From the IMG/VR virus record IMGVR_UViG_3300034072_002231, positions 1 to 54,588 of that record: DNA of 54,588 nucleotides. One strand, 5' to 3'. The stretch is from a virus. A model generated the notes under the pieces. The model worked only from the letters and a program-made list of their open reading frames with translations, had not been told where the DNA came from and did no database searches. The position numbers and the translations under genes were made by a program. Below, one piece after another: positions 14,988 to 23,962 of this stretch (positions within the stretch are counted from its first letter, which is position 1; every line of letters starts with the position of its first letter).

Positions 14988-16591
14988 TTTTAAAACGATT
15001 CGATAATGCCATAAAACGTATAGACGGTTTTGTACCCGTTGTGCAGGAAGAAGGTGAAATTATTTTCAGCTTCCGCACTTACGGCACCTGTTTTCCTGTT
15101 CGCAGTGGGATCAGGCCTGCACAGTTATGGTTTTATTCGGAGCCTGGTGTAGATAATGCCATTTCGATAGACTATGCCGATGGTACCGGCTGGCACACCT
15201 ATACGTTCAGGGGCTTTAACCAGGATAAGATTATCAGGTTCTACTGCGGCACAGGCAGCAACCCTGCTACAGTATCGGGCCCCGCTGTTTATGATGTAAA
15301 GCCAAACGATGGCTTAGGTGGTGGCACCTATGGCATCCACTTTTATCAGGATCTTGACAATCCTACAAAAATCAATACGGTTGACCATACCTATCCGCAG
15401 GAGCGTGTTGTACGGGTAAAGTTTGCAGAGCGAAGCTATATCCGCACGATCCGTTTTATTGATGCCGGGTTTAAGGGTGAGTTTCCTTCACTGGCCAAGA
15501 TACGCAATCTCGAATGGCTGGAGCTGTCCTACCTAATGACATTATCGTCATTCAACAATCAGGCGCTGCGCACGCTCCTCAAGAAAATTACACTTGCATC
15601 GCTTGGCTTCAACTCTTCTGTGTTGCCATTGTGGATAAGGCAAAGCCCAACAGAAGAGCTTGACCTGAGCGATTTTATTATCCTCAATTCGGCTTCTGAT
15701 TTTGCACAGACCGTATTACCGGTTAAAGGCACACTCAAAAGGCTAATCCTTAACAATGTCAATATTAACTATGCCCTTCCGGATGCCTTTATACAACTCG
15801 AAGAGTTAGTAGAGTTCCAGTCAAGGGAAAACGTTTTTCCGGCTCCCGATTTTACATTTCCGCAGGATTTAAGCAACCTGGTAAATTTTACCACGCTTGA
15901 TGTTCAGGGCAAGGTAAGCTTTCCGCTATCACAGATAAAGCGCTTCATTCAGGAAGTGCCTTCAGTGCAAAAAAGCCTTAACCTGCGTGCTTGGGGTGCT
16001 ACCACTACATCAAAAGATATTGTGCTGGATGCAGATGATTATTCAGTGGAAACTTTTAACGGCGCTTACGGCCGCTGGAACAATGGCGTGCCGCCAACGT
16101 GTGTTAACCAGATGCGTAATTTAAAAACGCTGATAATTTATAAGCCAAGCAACCTCACGACCAACACTGCCTTAACAGGTTGGGGGAATTTTTCAAATGC
16201 AACGGAATTGCAGACAATTGAATTCTATAGGCAGCGCTATATGGACCTTACGCTACCCGCGTGGTTCCCTGTGCTTACCAAATTAAAAAGGCTGACTGTT
16301 TACGGTTGCTTCGATAGCCAGGAAAAAGCCGACAATTTTGTAAACAGCGTTTACAGTATGGTTACGGCAAATGCTTCGATGGTTACCGGTAACACAGCCT
16401 TCCGGCACATGACCTTAGAGCTGTGGGGTTCCGGTTCTACAACAGCAGATTCCTTCCGTCCGTCAGGAACCTATCAGCAGCCCTCCGGTTATGTGCAGGG
16501 CAGCCAGAACGGTACTGCCGACACGCCTTTAAAAAAAATCTGGGTACTAACCAATCAATACGCACACACATGGCTGCTACCACCTTCCTAA
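14984..16591 (+). CDS. leucine-rich-repeat-like receptor-binding protein candidate
   Basis: 535 aa. Residues about 1-140 form a beta-rich domain; from about 150 to 480 there are irregular leucine-rich repeats ('IRNLEWLELSYLMTLSSF', 'LVNFTTLDVQGKVSFPLSQI', 'MRNLKTLIIYKPSNL', 'LTKLKRLTVYGCF'). LRR folds are used for binding, and the position after a fibre gene suggests a host-surface adhesin. The first codons overlap the upstream stop. Family-level assignment is inference from the repeat pattern. Confidence 0.65.
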   Translation: MILKRFDNAIKRIDGFVPVVQEEGEIIFSFRTYGTCFPVRSGIRPAQLWFYSEPGVDNAISIDYADGTGWHTYTFRGFNQDKIIRFYCGTGSNPATVSGPAVYDVKPNDGLGGGTYGIHFYQDLDNPTKINTVDHTYPQERVVRVKFAERSYIRTIRFIDAGFKGEFPSLAKIRNLEWLELSYLMTLSSFNNQALRTLLKKITLASLGFNSSVLPLWIRQSPTEELDLSDFIILNSASDFAQTVLPVKGTLKRLILNNVNINYALPDAFIQLEELVEFQSRENVFPAPDFTFPQDLSNLVNFTTLDVQGKVSFPLSQIKRFIQEVPSVQKSLNLRAWGATTTSKDIVLDADDYSVETFNGAYGRWNNGVPPTCVNQMRNLKTLIIYKPSNLTTNTALTGWGNFSNATELQTIEFYRQRYMDLTLPAWFPVLTKLKRLTVYGCFDSQEKADNFVNSVYSMVTANASMVTGNTAFRHMTLELWGSGSTTADSFRPSGTYQQPSGYVQGSQNGTADTPLKKIWVLTNQYAHTWLLPPS

Positions 16592-16752
16592 TCACATATT
16601 ACGAAAAAGAAATCATCTCTGTATCGCCTTTTACAGGCGGTACTGTGATGGGTAGCAGCTACGAGATCATGACCCTGGAAGATGCGCACGCGCATTTTCA
16701 GGGCTACACAGGTATAGAAAAATTAGATTTTTATGAAAAGGCAGAAATATGA
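16570..16752 (+). CDS. small hypothetical late protein
   Basis: 60 aa from the ATG at 16570, overlapping the LRR gene by 22 bp and the next gene by 4 bp. The longer open frame from 16423 lies inside the LRR gene and is not credible. No recognised motif. Confidence 0.55.
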   Translation: MAATTFLITYYEKEIISVSPFTGGTVMGSSYEIMTLEDAHAHFQGYTGIEKLDFYEKAEI

Positions 16753-17303
16753 GTTACATTGTACCGGTTCAAATCCGAAAGCACCTGATCCCGTTCTTCT
16801 TCAAAGAGTTTGAAGGAGAGCAACAAACCTATCTCGAAAAAGAGGTAACAGCTATTAAAATTTCTTCAAGAAGCTCACTTGGCAAGCTGATAAGGATGTT
16901 TACCATTAAGGCAGAAACCCCGGCACAAACACGTTTTTATCAGCTCTACCTCTCGGTAGAGGAAACACCGGAAGGCAAAGTACTGGAGGGTACGGCCTAT
17001 TCATTTGAATCAGGCACAAACAGTTTCCTCCAGTTGCCGCAGGATGCCACAAAAGTCATCAATGAACTGATGGAGGATATCTTCAGGATATCCTTTATCT
17101 ACTATGTGGATGGCTATATGAAAGATGACAGCTCGCGCCTGAGCGATGCCATCTACAAATTTATAGATATGTATGACCTGCTGGAGTGTGGCTTCGACTT
17201 TGAAGCCATGCGCCAGCTCTACTACCGCGAAAAAAAAAAGGACTGCAAGCTGAGCAGGCTACAGATACGTACCGCAAACCGCGTGTACAATAACGAGCAA
17301 TAA
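16749..17303 (+). CDS. hypothetical late protein
   Basis: 184 aa soluble protein, alpha/beta, ending in a basic helix (near 'REKKKDCKLSRLQIR'). It overlaps the preceding 60-aa gene by 4 bp. Situated between receptor-binding genes and the lysis cassette. Family unknown. Confidence 0.6.
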   Translation: MSYIVPVQIRKHLIPFFFKEFEGEQQTYLEKEVTAIKISSRSSLGKLIRMFTIKAETPAQTRFYQLYLSVEETPEGKVLEGTAYSFESGTNSFLQLPQDATKVINELMEDIFRISFIYYVDGYMKDDSSRLSDAIYKFIDMYDLLECGFDFEAMRQLYYREKKKDCKLSRLQIRTANRVYNNEQ

Positions 17304-17305
17304 AT

Positions 17306-17343
17306 CATATTACATCCTAAGTTTTTTATTGCCATTAAGTTTG
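17306..17343 (+). promoter_or_regulatory. late promoter before the lysis cassette
   Basis: CATATTACATC (17306-17316) matches 9 of 11 positions of the late element CATGTTACAAC, and TAAGTTTG (17336-17343) starts exactly 30 bp downstream of its first base, the spacing found in the other three late promoters. The holin ATG is 22 bp further on. Confidence 0.6.
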
Positions 17344-17364
17344 GGGCATCTAATACTCCAGGCG

Positions 17365-17940
17365 ATGAAATTTTTAAACTATATCCTGAAAGCATTTGGC
17401 TATTGCGATGCACAAGACTTCAGCACAACTGTTTTCAAACTGTTTTATTTTGACAACCTCAAGATAACGTTACCCATAATTGTTTCGCTTGGCACAATAC
17501 GCGAATTTGTAGAGGTAAGTACAGGGCTTAACCTTGCAGCTCTCATCGCATTCGTTTGGTTATGCTCAGCAGAATTTTATACCGGTGTTAAAGCTGCAAT
17601 TATAAAAAAGAAAGAAAGAATCCAGAGCCGTAAGATGGGCCGGATGATACTGAAAATAGGTGTTTACATTCAGATACTTTGGCTTCTTAATTCTTTCGCT
17701 GTAAACGTTGAAAACAGGGAAATCATAGGCTTTGAGATAAATCCGTTCGGATGGCTCTATTATATAGTGCTTGTAGGTATAGTATTCCAGATGGTAATCA
17801 GCTATTTGGAAAATCTCTCTATACTCGGATATTCAGAAGCAAAAGGCCTGCTTGGTGTGATACTTAGAAAATTCAACACCTGGTTTGAATTTGATGGCTC
17901 TAAAAATGCAGATAATTTTAAATCCGATAACAATGAGTAG
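17365..17940 (+). CDS. phage holin family protein
   Basis: 191 aa from the ATG at 17365; the upstream TTG frame overlaps the promoter. It has a short N-terminal cytosolic part and hydrophobic segments at about 33-46, 56-77, 92-110 and 130-147. The conserved acidic/Gly centre 'EFYTGVKAAII' followed by a basic loop 'KKKERIQSRKMG' is typical of the TcdE/phi29-type holin superfamily. It would form the inner-membrane lesion that releases the amidase. Its stop overlaps the amidase start. Confidence 0.8.
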   Translation: MKFLNYILKAFGYCDAQDFSTTVFKLFYFDNLKITLPIIVSLGTIREFVEVSTGLNLAALIAFVWLCSAEFYTGVKAAIIKKKERIQSRKMGRMILKIGVYIQILWLLNSFAVNVENREIIGFEINPFGWLYYIVLVGIVFQMVISYLENLSILGYSEAKGLLGVILRKFNTWFEFDGSKNADNFKSDNNE

Positions 17941-18478
17941 TAACATGAGTTTCCCCAGTGCCGGGCACCACAGGCATGATCCGGGCGCAGTGGCCAATGG
18001 CTATACCGAATCCGCGCTTATGGCAGGTTTCCGGGAAAAGATTGAAGCCGAATTTGAGAAAAGAAAGCACAGCTTTATTTCCGACTATGATGCTGAGAAC
18101 AACAGAGAGTACCAGAAGCGCATTAAGCCCAGGACAGGCGATGTAATTGCCGACTTCCATATGAATGCCGCTGCGAATAAAAGCGCATCAGGTGTTGAAG
18201 TGTTTATTTCCAACAATGCAGACCCCGACAGCAAGGCACTTGCAAAAGAGCTCGTTGACGGGCTTGCTGCAATAATGGGCATTCCCAACAGGGGTGTTAA
18301 GACTGAGAAGCAGTCGCAGCACAAGCGCATTGGCATACTTAATAAGCCCGGTACCGCCGTGTTGATAGAGTTCTGCTTTATTACCAATCCGGGCGACCTG
18401 AAGGCCTTCCTTGACAATGAAGATAAAATTGCGGCTTTCGTGGCTGAAAAAATTATCAAGTATGATAAAAACAAGTAA
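17933..18478 (+). CDS. endolysin, N-acetylmuramoyl-L-alanine amidase (Amidase_3)
   Basis: 181 aa from the ATG overlapping the holin stop; ATG 17945 is an alternative. The zinc site is seen as His12 in 'GHHRHDPGA', Glu26 in 'YTESAL' and His76 in 'DFHMNA', with catalytic Glu146 in 'LIEFCFITN'. It cleaves the amide bond between muramic acid and the stem peptide. There is no signal peptide or cell-wall-binding domain, so export depends on the holin. Compact single-domain size is usual for Gram-negative phages. Confidence 0.9.
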   Translation: MSSNMSFPSAGHHRHDPGAVANGYTESALMAGFREKIEAEFEKRKHSFISDYDAENNREYQKRIKPRTGDVIADFHMNAAANKSASGVEVFISNNADPDSKALAKELVDGLAAIMGIPNRGVKTEKQSQHKRIGILNKPGTAVLIEFCFITNPGDLKAFLDNEDKIAAFVAEKIIKYDKNK

Positions 18479-19025
18479 GCTATTACTGTTAGGGCTTTGC
18501 ATGGTAGCTACATCATGCGGCAGCCGCAAAAAAGAAGTGCACCGGCAGGAGAGCCGCTTCAGCTTCAAAAGTGATATTGATACAAGCGCTTCCTTCAGCT
18601 ATAATACTACCGATTTAAAAACATTCGCGTGGGAGAATACCGCTTCACAAAACAGCCTGGTAATTGAATATACTGGAGAGAATGGCGATTCTATCTCTAT
18701 AGTCAACTTTGGCGCAGATGGCAAAATTGCTTCAGGTACCACCATAAAAGGCAAAGGCAGGATAAATGTTTCCTCCGGGAACAGCACTGTCAAAACTTCC
18801 GGAACCGGTTCTGAACTCAAAGAATCGGAAGGCGATTTTAAAGGCAGCAGCCACACTAAAATCAACGGTGAAGGCAGTTCAGAAACACTGGATAAAAAAG
18901 CAGAGCGAAAAAGCAACTGGCTTTGGCTATGGCTGCTTTTGGCGCTCATAGCTGCCGGTATTGTGTGGTACATAAAAAAACACACCAATTGGTTTGCCAG
19001 GCTAAAAAATCATGTTACAAAGTAG
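18462..19025 (+). CDS. unimolecular spanin (u-spanin) candidate
   Basis: 187 aa from ATG 18462, overlapping the amidase by 17 bp. The N-terminus is a lipoprotein signal ('LLLLGLCMVATSC' then Gly, lipobox Cys near residue 19). The body is a Ser/Gly/Thr-rich, beta-leaning linker, and there is one C-terminal membrane helix (about 157-174, 'WLWLWLLLALIAAGIVWYI') with a basic cytosolic tail. Outer-membrane lipid anchor plus inner-membrane helix in one chain, directly after holin and endolysin, is the definition of a u-spanin such as T1 gp11. Confidence 0.7.
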   Translation: MIKTSKLLLLGLCMVATSCGSRKKEVHRQESRFSFKSDIDTSASFSYNTTDLKTFAWENTASQNSLVIEYTGENGDSISIVNFGADGKIASGTTIKGKGRINVSSGNSTVKTSGTGSELKESEGDFKGSSHTKINGEGSSETLDKKAERKSNWLWLWLLLALIAAGIVWYIKKHTNWFARLKNHVTK

Positions 19026-19052
19026 GATTTAAACAATAAGCATCTTCGCACT

Positions 19053-19931
19053 ATGAAATCAAATCCACTTTTAAATGATATCGCAAAAGGCGTATGGGCC
19101 ATGAGTTTCGACGGCTTTTCGTTCTGGGTACCCATTGCTGATAAGCTTATGACAGGTGAGCAGATTAAACTGGATATTAATGCCGGTTCATTACTGACTG
19201 TAATTGATAAGGAAGATAAAGAGGTTATGCCCTATGAAGAAGGTAAATATGAAGTACCTGAAGGCTCTGTGGCAATTATAAATATGGTGGGGGTTCTCAT
19301 TAAGCATGGCGACTGGTGCGTGTATGGCGCTGATGATATAGTGAGGGCTTTGGAGTTTGTTGAAGCAGAGAAAAATTTTATTGGTGCTGTAGCTTATATA
19401 GACGGCCCCGGTGGCGGGGTTTCGGCAATACCCCCTTTTGTAGCTTTCGGCAAAAGGAAACAAAAATCATATGTAGGGCTGTATGACCAGAACTGCTCGG
19501 CGCATCTTTACTCTTCACTTTCTTTTGTAGATCACATGATGGCTGAGAATGATATTTCAGCCACAATAGGTTCCTGCGGCGTAGTGCTTTCCTTCCGCGA
19601 TAACAGGAAGTACCTGGAAAGCCTCGGATGGAAATCACATGAAATATATCCGGAAGAAAGCGAAGATAAAAACCTAGCCTTCAGGCTGGCACTGGAAGGT
19701 AAGTATGAGAAGATAAAAAAAGAAATGCTTTCTCCCCTTGCTGTCAAGTTCCAGAATGCAGTGAAAGCGGCAAGGCCAAGGCTTAAAGCTAATGCGCCGG
19801 GTGTGCTGACAGGCAAGACTTTTTTTACTGAAGAAGCCATTGAAGTAGGGCTTACCGATTCAATGGGTACTATGCAGGATGCCATCAACAGGGTGAGGAT
19901 GCTGCATGAAATGAAAAATTATAAAAAGTAA
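19053..19931 (+). CDS. S49/ClpP-like capsid maturation protease
   Basis: 292 aa. S49-type signature 'YIDGPGGGVSA' at about 115-124 and the nucleophile region 'QNCSAHLYSS' near 146-155; a later Lys as in SppA is expected within 'GLTDSMG' surroundings but not assigned. It lies directly before the major capsid gene, the usual position of the prohead protease that removes the scaffold domain. Start supported by 28-bp spacing from the spanin gene. Confidence 0.75.
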   Translation: MKSNPLLNDIAKGVWAMSFDGFSFWVPIADKLMTGEQIKLDINAGSLLTVIDKEDKEVMPYEEGKYEVPEGSVAIINMVGVLIKHGDWCVYGADDIVRALEFVEAEKNFIGAVAYIDGPGGGVSAIPPFVAFGKRKQKSYVGLYDQNCSAHLYSSLSFVDHMMAENDISATIGSCGVVLSFRDNRKYLESLGWKSHEIYPEESEDKNLAFRLALEGKYEKIKKEMLSPLAVKFQNAVKAARPRLKANAPGVLTGKTFFTEEAIEVGLTDSMGTMQDAINRVRMLHEMKNYKK

Positions 19932-19958
19932 ATTTTTAACACTTAATACTAATTAGAA

Positions 19959-22169
19959 ATGGCACAGAAACAAATGTTTGCCGGGCTAAAGAAGACCATA
20001 GCAGGTATGATGGCCCTCTTCAACTTCAAGGCGGAAAGCGACATCCCCATTGATGCTGAAAAAAAAGAACTCAACTTAACCGATGAACAGGTCGCGAAGC
20101 TTAAGGAGCATTTTGGCGAAGATTACGCCACTACAATGCTCGAAACAGTTAACGGCGAGATTAAAGCCTATCTCGAAAATAACCTTGACGTTAAAGCCAT
20201 ACAGGATGAGCTTGATGCCATCGTAAAAGAAAAAGACCTTAAGAAAAAGCAGCTTGAGGGTGCAAAGCAAGAGGGGGGCGATGAAACTACACTCGCTGAA
20301 AAGCTAAGGTTACTGAATGAAGCGCATTCAGAAGAAAAAAAGAAAAGGGAAGAGCTGGAAGCTACGGTTCAGAAACTGATGAAAGAACCTGAAGGTGATT
20401 CCCCGGCAGTAATTATTAATGGAAAAGAAGTAAAAACAGGAATGAAACATTCAGGTACCCACTTGTTTGCAACGGGTAAACAGTACGATGCTTTTGATGG
20501 CCGCCCATGGAACGCCAGGTTCAGGGATGGTAGCGTAAAGGCTACGGATTTCAGCAGTGATTCAAACATCCCTACACTCCAGGGCGACCTTGAGCATTTT
20601 GTAAGGGAGAATCCAACAGCAATCAATTCATTATTTAATGATTTTGATGACCTGCCGGCAGAATGGAGCCGAAGGACAGGCGTGCTTGACCGCGTTTCTG
20701 ATGGCTATGTTATAGCTGCTGAAATCGTACAAGGCAGGCAAAAAGGCTGGTCACCAAAAAACAGGTTCAGGTTCTCGGTTGAAGAAGGTAAAGTATTCCG
20801 TAAGAAGATTGATATTACTTTCGGCGGCTACGAGCTTCAGGAAATTGAGAATACCTGGTTACGCATCAAAAATAGTGACGGTTCACATCCGTGGAAAATG
20901 TCATTTATCGGCTTCCTTCTATCAGAGCTTGTAAAAAGGCAAAAGCAGGATGACAGGAAAGCCCAGATAAGGGGTATATATGTACCTACGCCTGATGGAG
21001 ATAATACTCCGGGTAAAGCAGAGAACTCACAAAATGGCTTACTTTTCCTTTGGTGGTACTACAGGGATGTACTAAAAAAATTCAGGCCGTTTACTACAGG
21101 TTTACCTGCCGGAGTGCCAACCGAATCCAATATAGTAGATTATATTGAGGAGATGATTATGGGCATACCTGAAGATTACAGGGGTATGGAAGGCTTGGAA
21201 ATCCAACTTTCAGAAAAATGGGAGAAAGCGTACCGTAAAAGGGCTGCTGAAGGCTATGCACATCATTACAGTACCGATTTGGGTAAAAAAGAGTATTCAC
21301 TTATGCACCCGATTGACAGGCCAAACTATAAGTTCCAGGTGCTAAAGGATATGACCAAAACTGATTTTATAGGTATAACCTTTTCAAGCAATGTGCAGAT
21401 CCTTGACTACAATGTGGATGAGAAAGGTAAGTTTACCATAACCCAGGACAGGAGGGATACACACATATTCGCCGATTACAGGCTTGGCATCAGGTTCATC
21501 TTCGTAGGTAATAAGCTGGCTGAAGGCGCACCCGACGAGCTGGAGGCGCAGTACCTATGGTGTAATAATGTACCGGTATTCGGCAGCGATGTTAAAGTAC
21601 CAGCTTTTGATGACAGGACCGGCATACTAAAAATGCCTTACCCGTCAATCCAGATTGATGAGAAATGGGTAACGGATATTGCTGATATTGAAGGCAACCT
21701 TGTTCCCGGACAAATTGTAAGGATAACCGGTAACCCTGCTTTAGCAGGCGTTAAGAACCTGAAGGATAATGCAAAATTCGATTTGCAGGGTGATTACCCA
21801 CTAAACACAGCCGGTACCATTACACTTTTTGTGAATGAGGATAAAACCTTAAAGGAAATAGAAAGGACAACAACAGCGCCTACAGCAGTTTCAACAGATG
21901 TTGAATTTGACACTCCTGCAATAGATGCTAATGAAGGCACAGTATTCAGGTACACCGGAGCATCAGATTCAATGGAGAATATCCTTAACGGTGTTGAAGG
22001 TAAATCCATAAGGATCTACGGAAGTAATACAGCCGATGTAGTGCTTACACTAACAACTGCCGGAAACATCACAATGTCTGCTGATGCTTTACTGGCATCA
22101 AGTGCAGATTACGTACAGCTAACCCGTATTAACGGTTACTGGAGAGATACCAAACGTGTAATAGCTTAA
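19959..22169 (+). CDS. major capsid protein with fused N-terminal scaffold domain (candidate)
   Basis: 736 aa. Residues about 20-165 are charged and coiled-coil forming ('EKLRLLNEAHSEEKKKREELE'), as in an HK97-type delta/scaffold domain. About 175-550 is a Trp/Tyr-rich alpha/beta core, and 560-736 is a Thr/Ala-rich beta domain, perhaps a surface-exposed Ig-like decoration. It directly follows the S49 protease, which fits cleavage of the N-terminal part during maturation. It is longer than most capsid proteins; homology was inferred from position and domain plan. Confidence 0.65.
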   Translation: MAQKQMFAGLKKTIAGMMALFNFKAESDIPIDAEKKELNLTDEQVAKLKEHFGEDYATTMLETVNGEIKAYLENNLDVKAIQDELDAIVKEKDLKKKQLEGAKQEGGDETTLAEKLRLLNEAHSEEKKKREELEATVQKLMKEPEGDSPAVIINGKEVKTGMKHSGTHLFATGKQYDAFDGRPWNARFRDGSVKATDFSSDSNIPTLQGDLEHFVRENPTAINSLFNDFDDLPAEWSRRTGVLDRVSDGYVIAAEIVQGRQKGWSPKNRFRFSVEEGKVFRKKIDITFGGYELQEIENTWLRIKNSDGSHPWKMSFIGFLLSELVKRQKQDDRKAQIRGIYVPTPDGDNTPGKAENSQNGLLFLWWYYRDVLKKFRPFTTGLPAGVPTESNIVDYIEEMIMGIPEDYRGMEGLEIQLSEKWEKAYRKRAAEGYAHHYSTDLGKKEYSLMHPIDRPNYKFQVLKDMTKTDFIGITFSSNVQILDYNVDEKGKFTITQDRRDTHIFADYRLGIRFIFVGNKLAEGAPDELEAQYLWCNNVPVFGSDVKVPAFDDRTGILKMPYPSIQIDEKWVTDIADIEGNLVPGQIVRITGNPALAGVKNLKDNAKFDLQGDYPLNTAGTITLFVNEDKTLKEIERTTTAPTAVSTDVEFDTPAIDANEGTVFRYTGASDSMENILNGVEGKSIRIYGSNTADVVLTLTTAGNITMSADALLASSADYVQLTRINGYWRDTKRVIA

Positions 22170-22179
22170 TTATTTTATC

Positions 22180-23001
22180 ATGTATATACCAATAAACATA
22201 ACCAAGCCCAAGGGAACATCTCCCGGGGCTGCTACTCCCAAAGACCCGAATATTACGATCGTCCTTGTGGATGATATCCTTACTCATCCTTTGCGTGATG
22301 CAGGTGGTGTAAAGATGCTGGGCAACATTGTAATGAAACCTGGTACAAAAATGTATCAGCTTTATCAATCGCCTTCAAAATTCAAGGGATCTTATGAACC
22401 TGAAGGCGACGAAGACACAGTAACCTACAAGCAAAAGGTAGAGATGGAGCACCCGGGCGACAGCCTTGAGATAAACGAGTTCATTACGAACTGGACCGGT
22501 AAAAATGTACTTGTAATCTTTGGTAGTTGCTCCGAAAACTTCCGTAAGGTATACGGTACCAAATGCGCACCCCTACAGGTTAAGGCTACAAGCCAGGATG
22601 ATAACGACGCGAGGAAGAAAATGCTTGTTTTTGAGCAATATGCTAAATCAGCCTTCCTTCCGGGCCACTACACAGGCGAGCTCGTATTCGACGAGCCATT
22701 TGCCCCGGCTACAGCAGCATTTGATGTAACTGAGGCTAACGGCCATCAGTACCGCATACCAGCGCTTGATGTTACAGCCGATATCTCATTTACTGCACTG
22801 TCATTGCCACATGGCAGCACAGTAACGCTTATCGGTTCAGGTGGTGAAGATCCGGCAACGCTGACTTCAGCCGTTGCAGGCCAGGCTACAGTAATATTAA
22901 GTGCCGGTTCTGACTGGACTGCGCTTTTAAACGCTACCATTCAGCTACAGGTATTTGATGCCGGCGCAACAAAATACCTGATAGAAGTGGCAAGATCTTA
23001 A
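22180..23001 (+). CDS. virion protein, capsid-associated or tail-tube candidate
   Basis: 273 aa. The first ~180 residues look like a globular beta-rich domain; the last ~90 (from 'ALDVTADISFTALSLPHG') form a Thr/Ala/Gly-rich Ig-like module similar in style to the C-terminus of the capsid protein. It follows the capsid gene by 10 bp and closes this transcription unit before a terminator, suggesting an abundantly made structural protein such as decoration or tail-tube protein. Confidence 0.55.
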   Translation: MYIPINITKPKGTSPGAATPKDPNITIVLVDDILTHPLRDAGGVKMLGNIVMKPGTKMYQLYQSPSKFKGSYEPEGDEDTVTYKQKVEMEHPGDSLEINEFITNWTGKNVLVIFGSCSENFRKVYGTKCAPLQVKATSQDDNDARKKMLVFEQYAKSAFLPGHYTGELVFDEPFAPATAAFDVTEANGHQYRIPALDVTADISFTALSLPHGSTVTLIGSGGEDPATLTSAVAGQATVILSAGSDWTALLNATIQLQVFDAGATKYLIEVARS

Positions 23002-23021
23002 CCGGGTTTATTCTAATCATA

Positions 23022-23050
23022 ATAAGGCACGCCTGCGGGTGTGCCTTTTT
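23022..23050 (+). terminator. terminator merged with a late promoter
   Basis: AAGGCACgCC/GGgTGTGCCTT with T-run; the T-run continues directly into the CATGTTACAAC promoter element at 23052. The same join occurs at 44641-44680. Confidence 0.85.
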
Positions 23051-23051
23051 T

Positions 23052-23089
23052 CATGTTACAACTTTTTTTTTCAGGCTGTTCCATCTTTG
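23052..23089 (+). promoter_or_regulatory. late promoter of the packaging unit
   Basis: CATGTTACAAC (23052-23062), 19-bp spacer, CATCTTTG (23082-23089). Element-to-box distance is 30 bp, as at 17306, 34996 and 44670. ATG follows 27 bp after the box. Confidence 0.75.
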
Positions 23090-23116
23090 GAAAAAGTTTA
23101 ATCAAATACTCTTGTC

Positions 23117-23962
23117 ATGACAAAAAATGATGTAATTAACTTCTTCCGCGCTTTGCCTGCAGCAGAGCCGGAACAATTCAACAGGGCGCTGGAGATGTAC
23201 CGCAAAAGTCCTGCCCACAATGCCGGCCTTGTGCGCCAGTACAACGCTTCAGGCTACAGCAAAACCACACTCGCCAACCTTTTATACGACCTGCAACAGC
23301 TATGGGGCATAAAGGATGTAGAGAAACTACCGGTAAAGAAAAAAGAAGCGGTACAGGATGAAACCCAGGAGCCGCCACAAGGCGATTCAGGAAACGCTGA
23401 TACCGGTTCAGATGATACCGGTTCCGATAGTACCGGCACAGGCAGCGATACTGGTAAAGAACCTGAAGCAGATGATAAACTTAAGTTCCGGGATGAATAC
23501 CCCTTCCTGAAGCTGGAGAGCTGCCCTGCCGAACTTAAGATACTTGCTACGGATAAAATCACAGCTTATAATTCATACCAGGAGAAGCACGCACTACTTG
23601 CACAGATAGCAGACGGAACAGTCCAGGTAACGGAAGATGAAAAGGCGGCAATTGCAGCAGCGGCTGTTGCTGAGTATGAAAAGGGCGAAGCAATTAAGGC
23701 AGAGTTCGACTATTACCGCGACACTAATCAAGTTTTAGGTAAACACCCTGTATTTGCAGATCTGGCGCTTAAGCGTGAGATTGACAGCTTGAGCATAGAA
23801 GAATGCCATAAGGAAATCAAAAACGCAGCGCCTTACATTTCTAAAAAGAAAAAATCAATTGCCAAAGCCAAGTCAGAAGAGGAGAAAGCAAAGCTACAGG
23901 CCGAGCTGAAGGCAAGGGAAGAAAAACTGAAAAAGGTTAAGGAGAAACTGGGCATACAGTAA
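23117..23962 (+). CDS. hypothetical late protein with low-complexity linker and coiled coil
   Basis: 281 aa. An N-terminal helical domain (1-80), then an Asp/Gly/Ser/Thr-rich spacer with short repeats of TGSD type (about 92-118), then an extended Lys/Glu-rich coiled coil (about 200-281). The composition suits a scaffold, internal or bridging protein. First gene of the packaging unit; the stop codon overlaps the start of the next gene region. Confidence 0.6.
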   Translation: MTKNDVINFFRALPAAEPEQFNRALEMYRKSPAHNAGLVRQYNASGYSKTTLANLLYDLQQLWGIKDVEKLPVKKKEAVQDETQEPPQGDSGNADTGSDDTGSDSTGTGSDTGKEPEADDKLKFRDEYPFLKLESCPAELKILATDKITAYNSYQEKHALLAQIADGTVQVTEDEKAAIAAAAVAEYEKGEAIKAEFDYYRDTNQVLGKHPVFADLALKREIDSLSIEECHKEIKNAAPYISKKKKSIAKAKSEEEKAKLQAELKAREEKLKKVKEKLGIQ

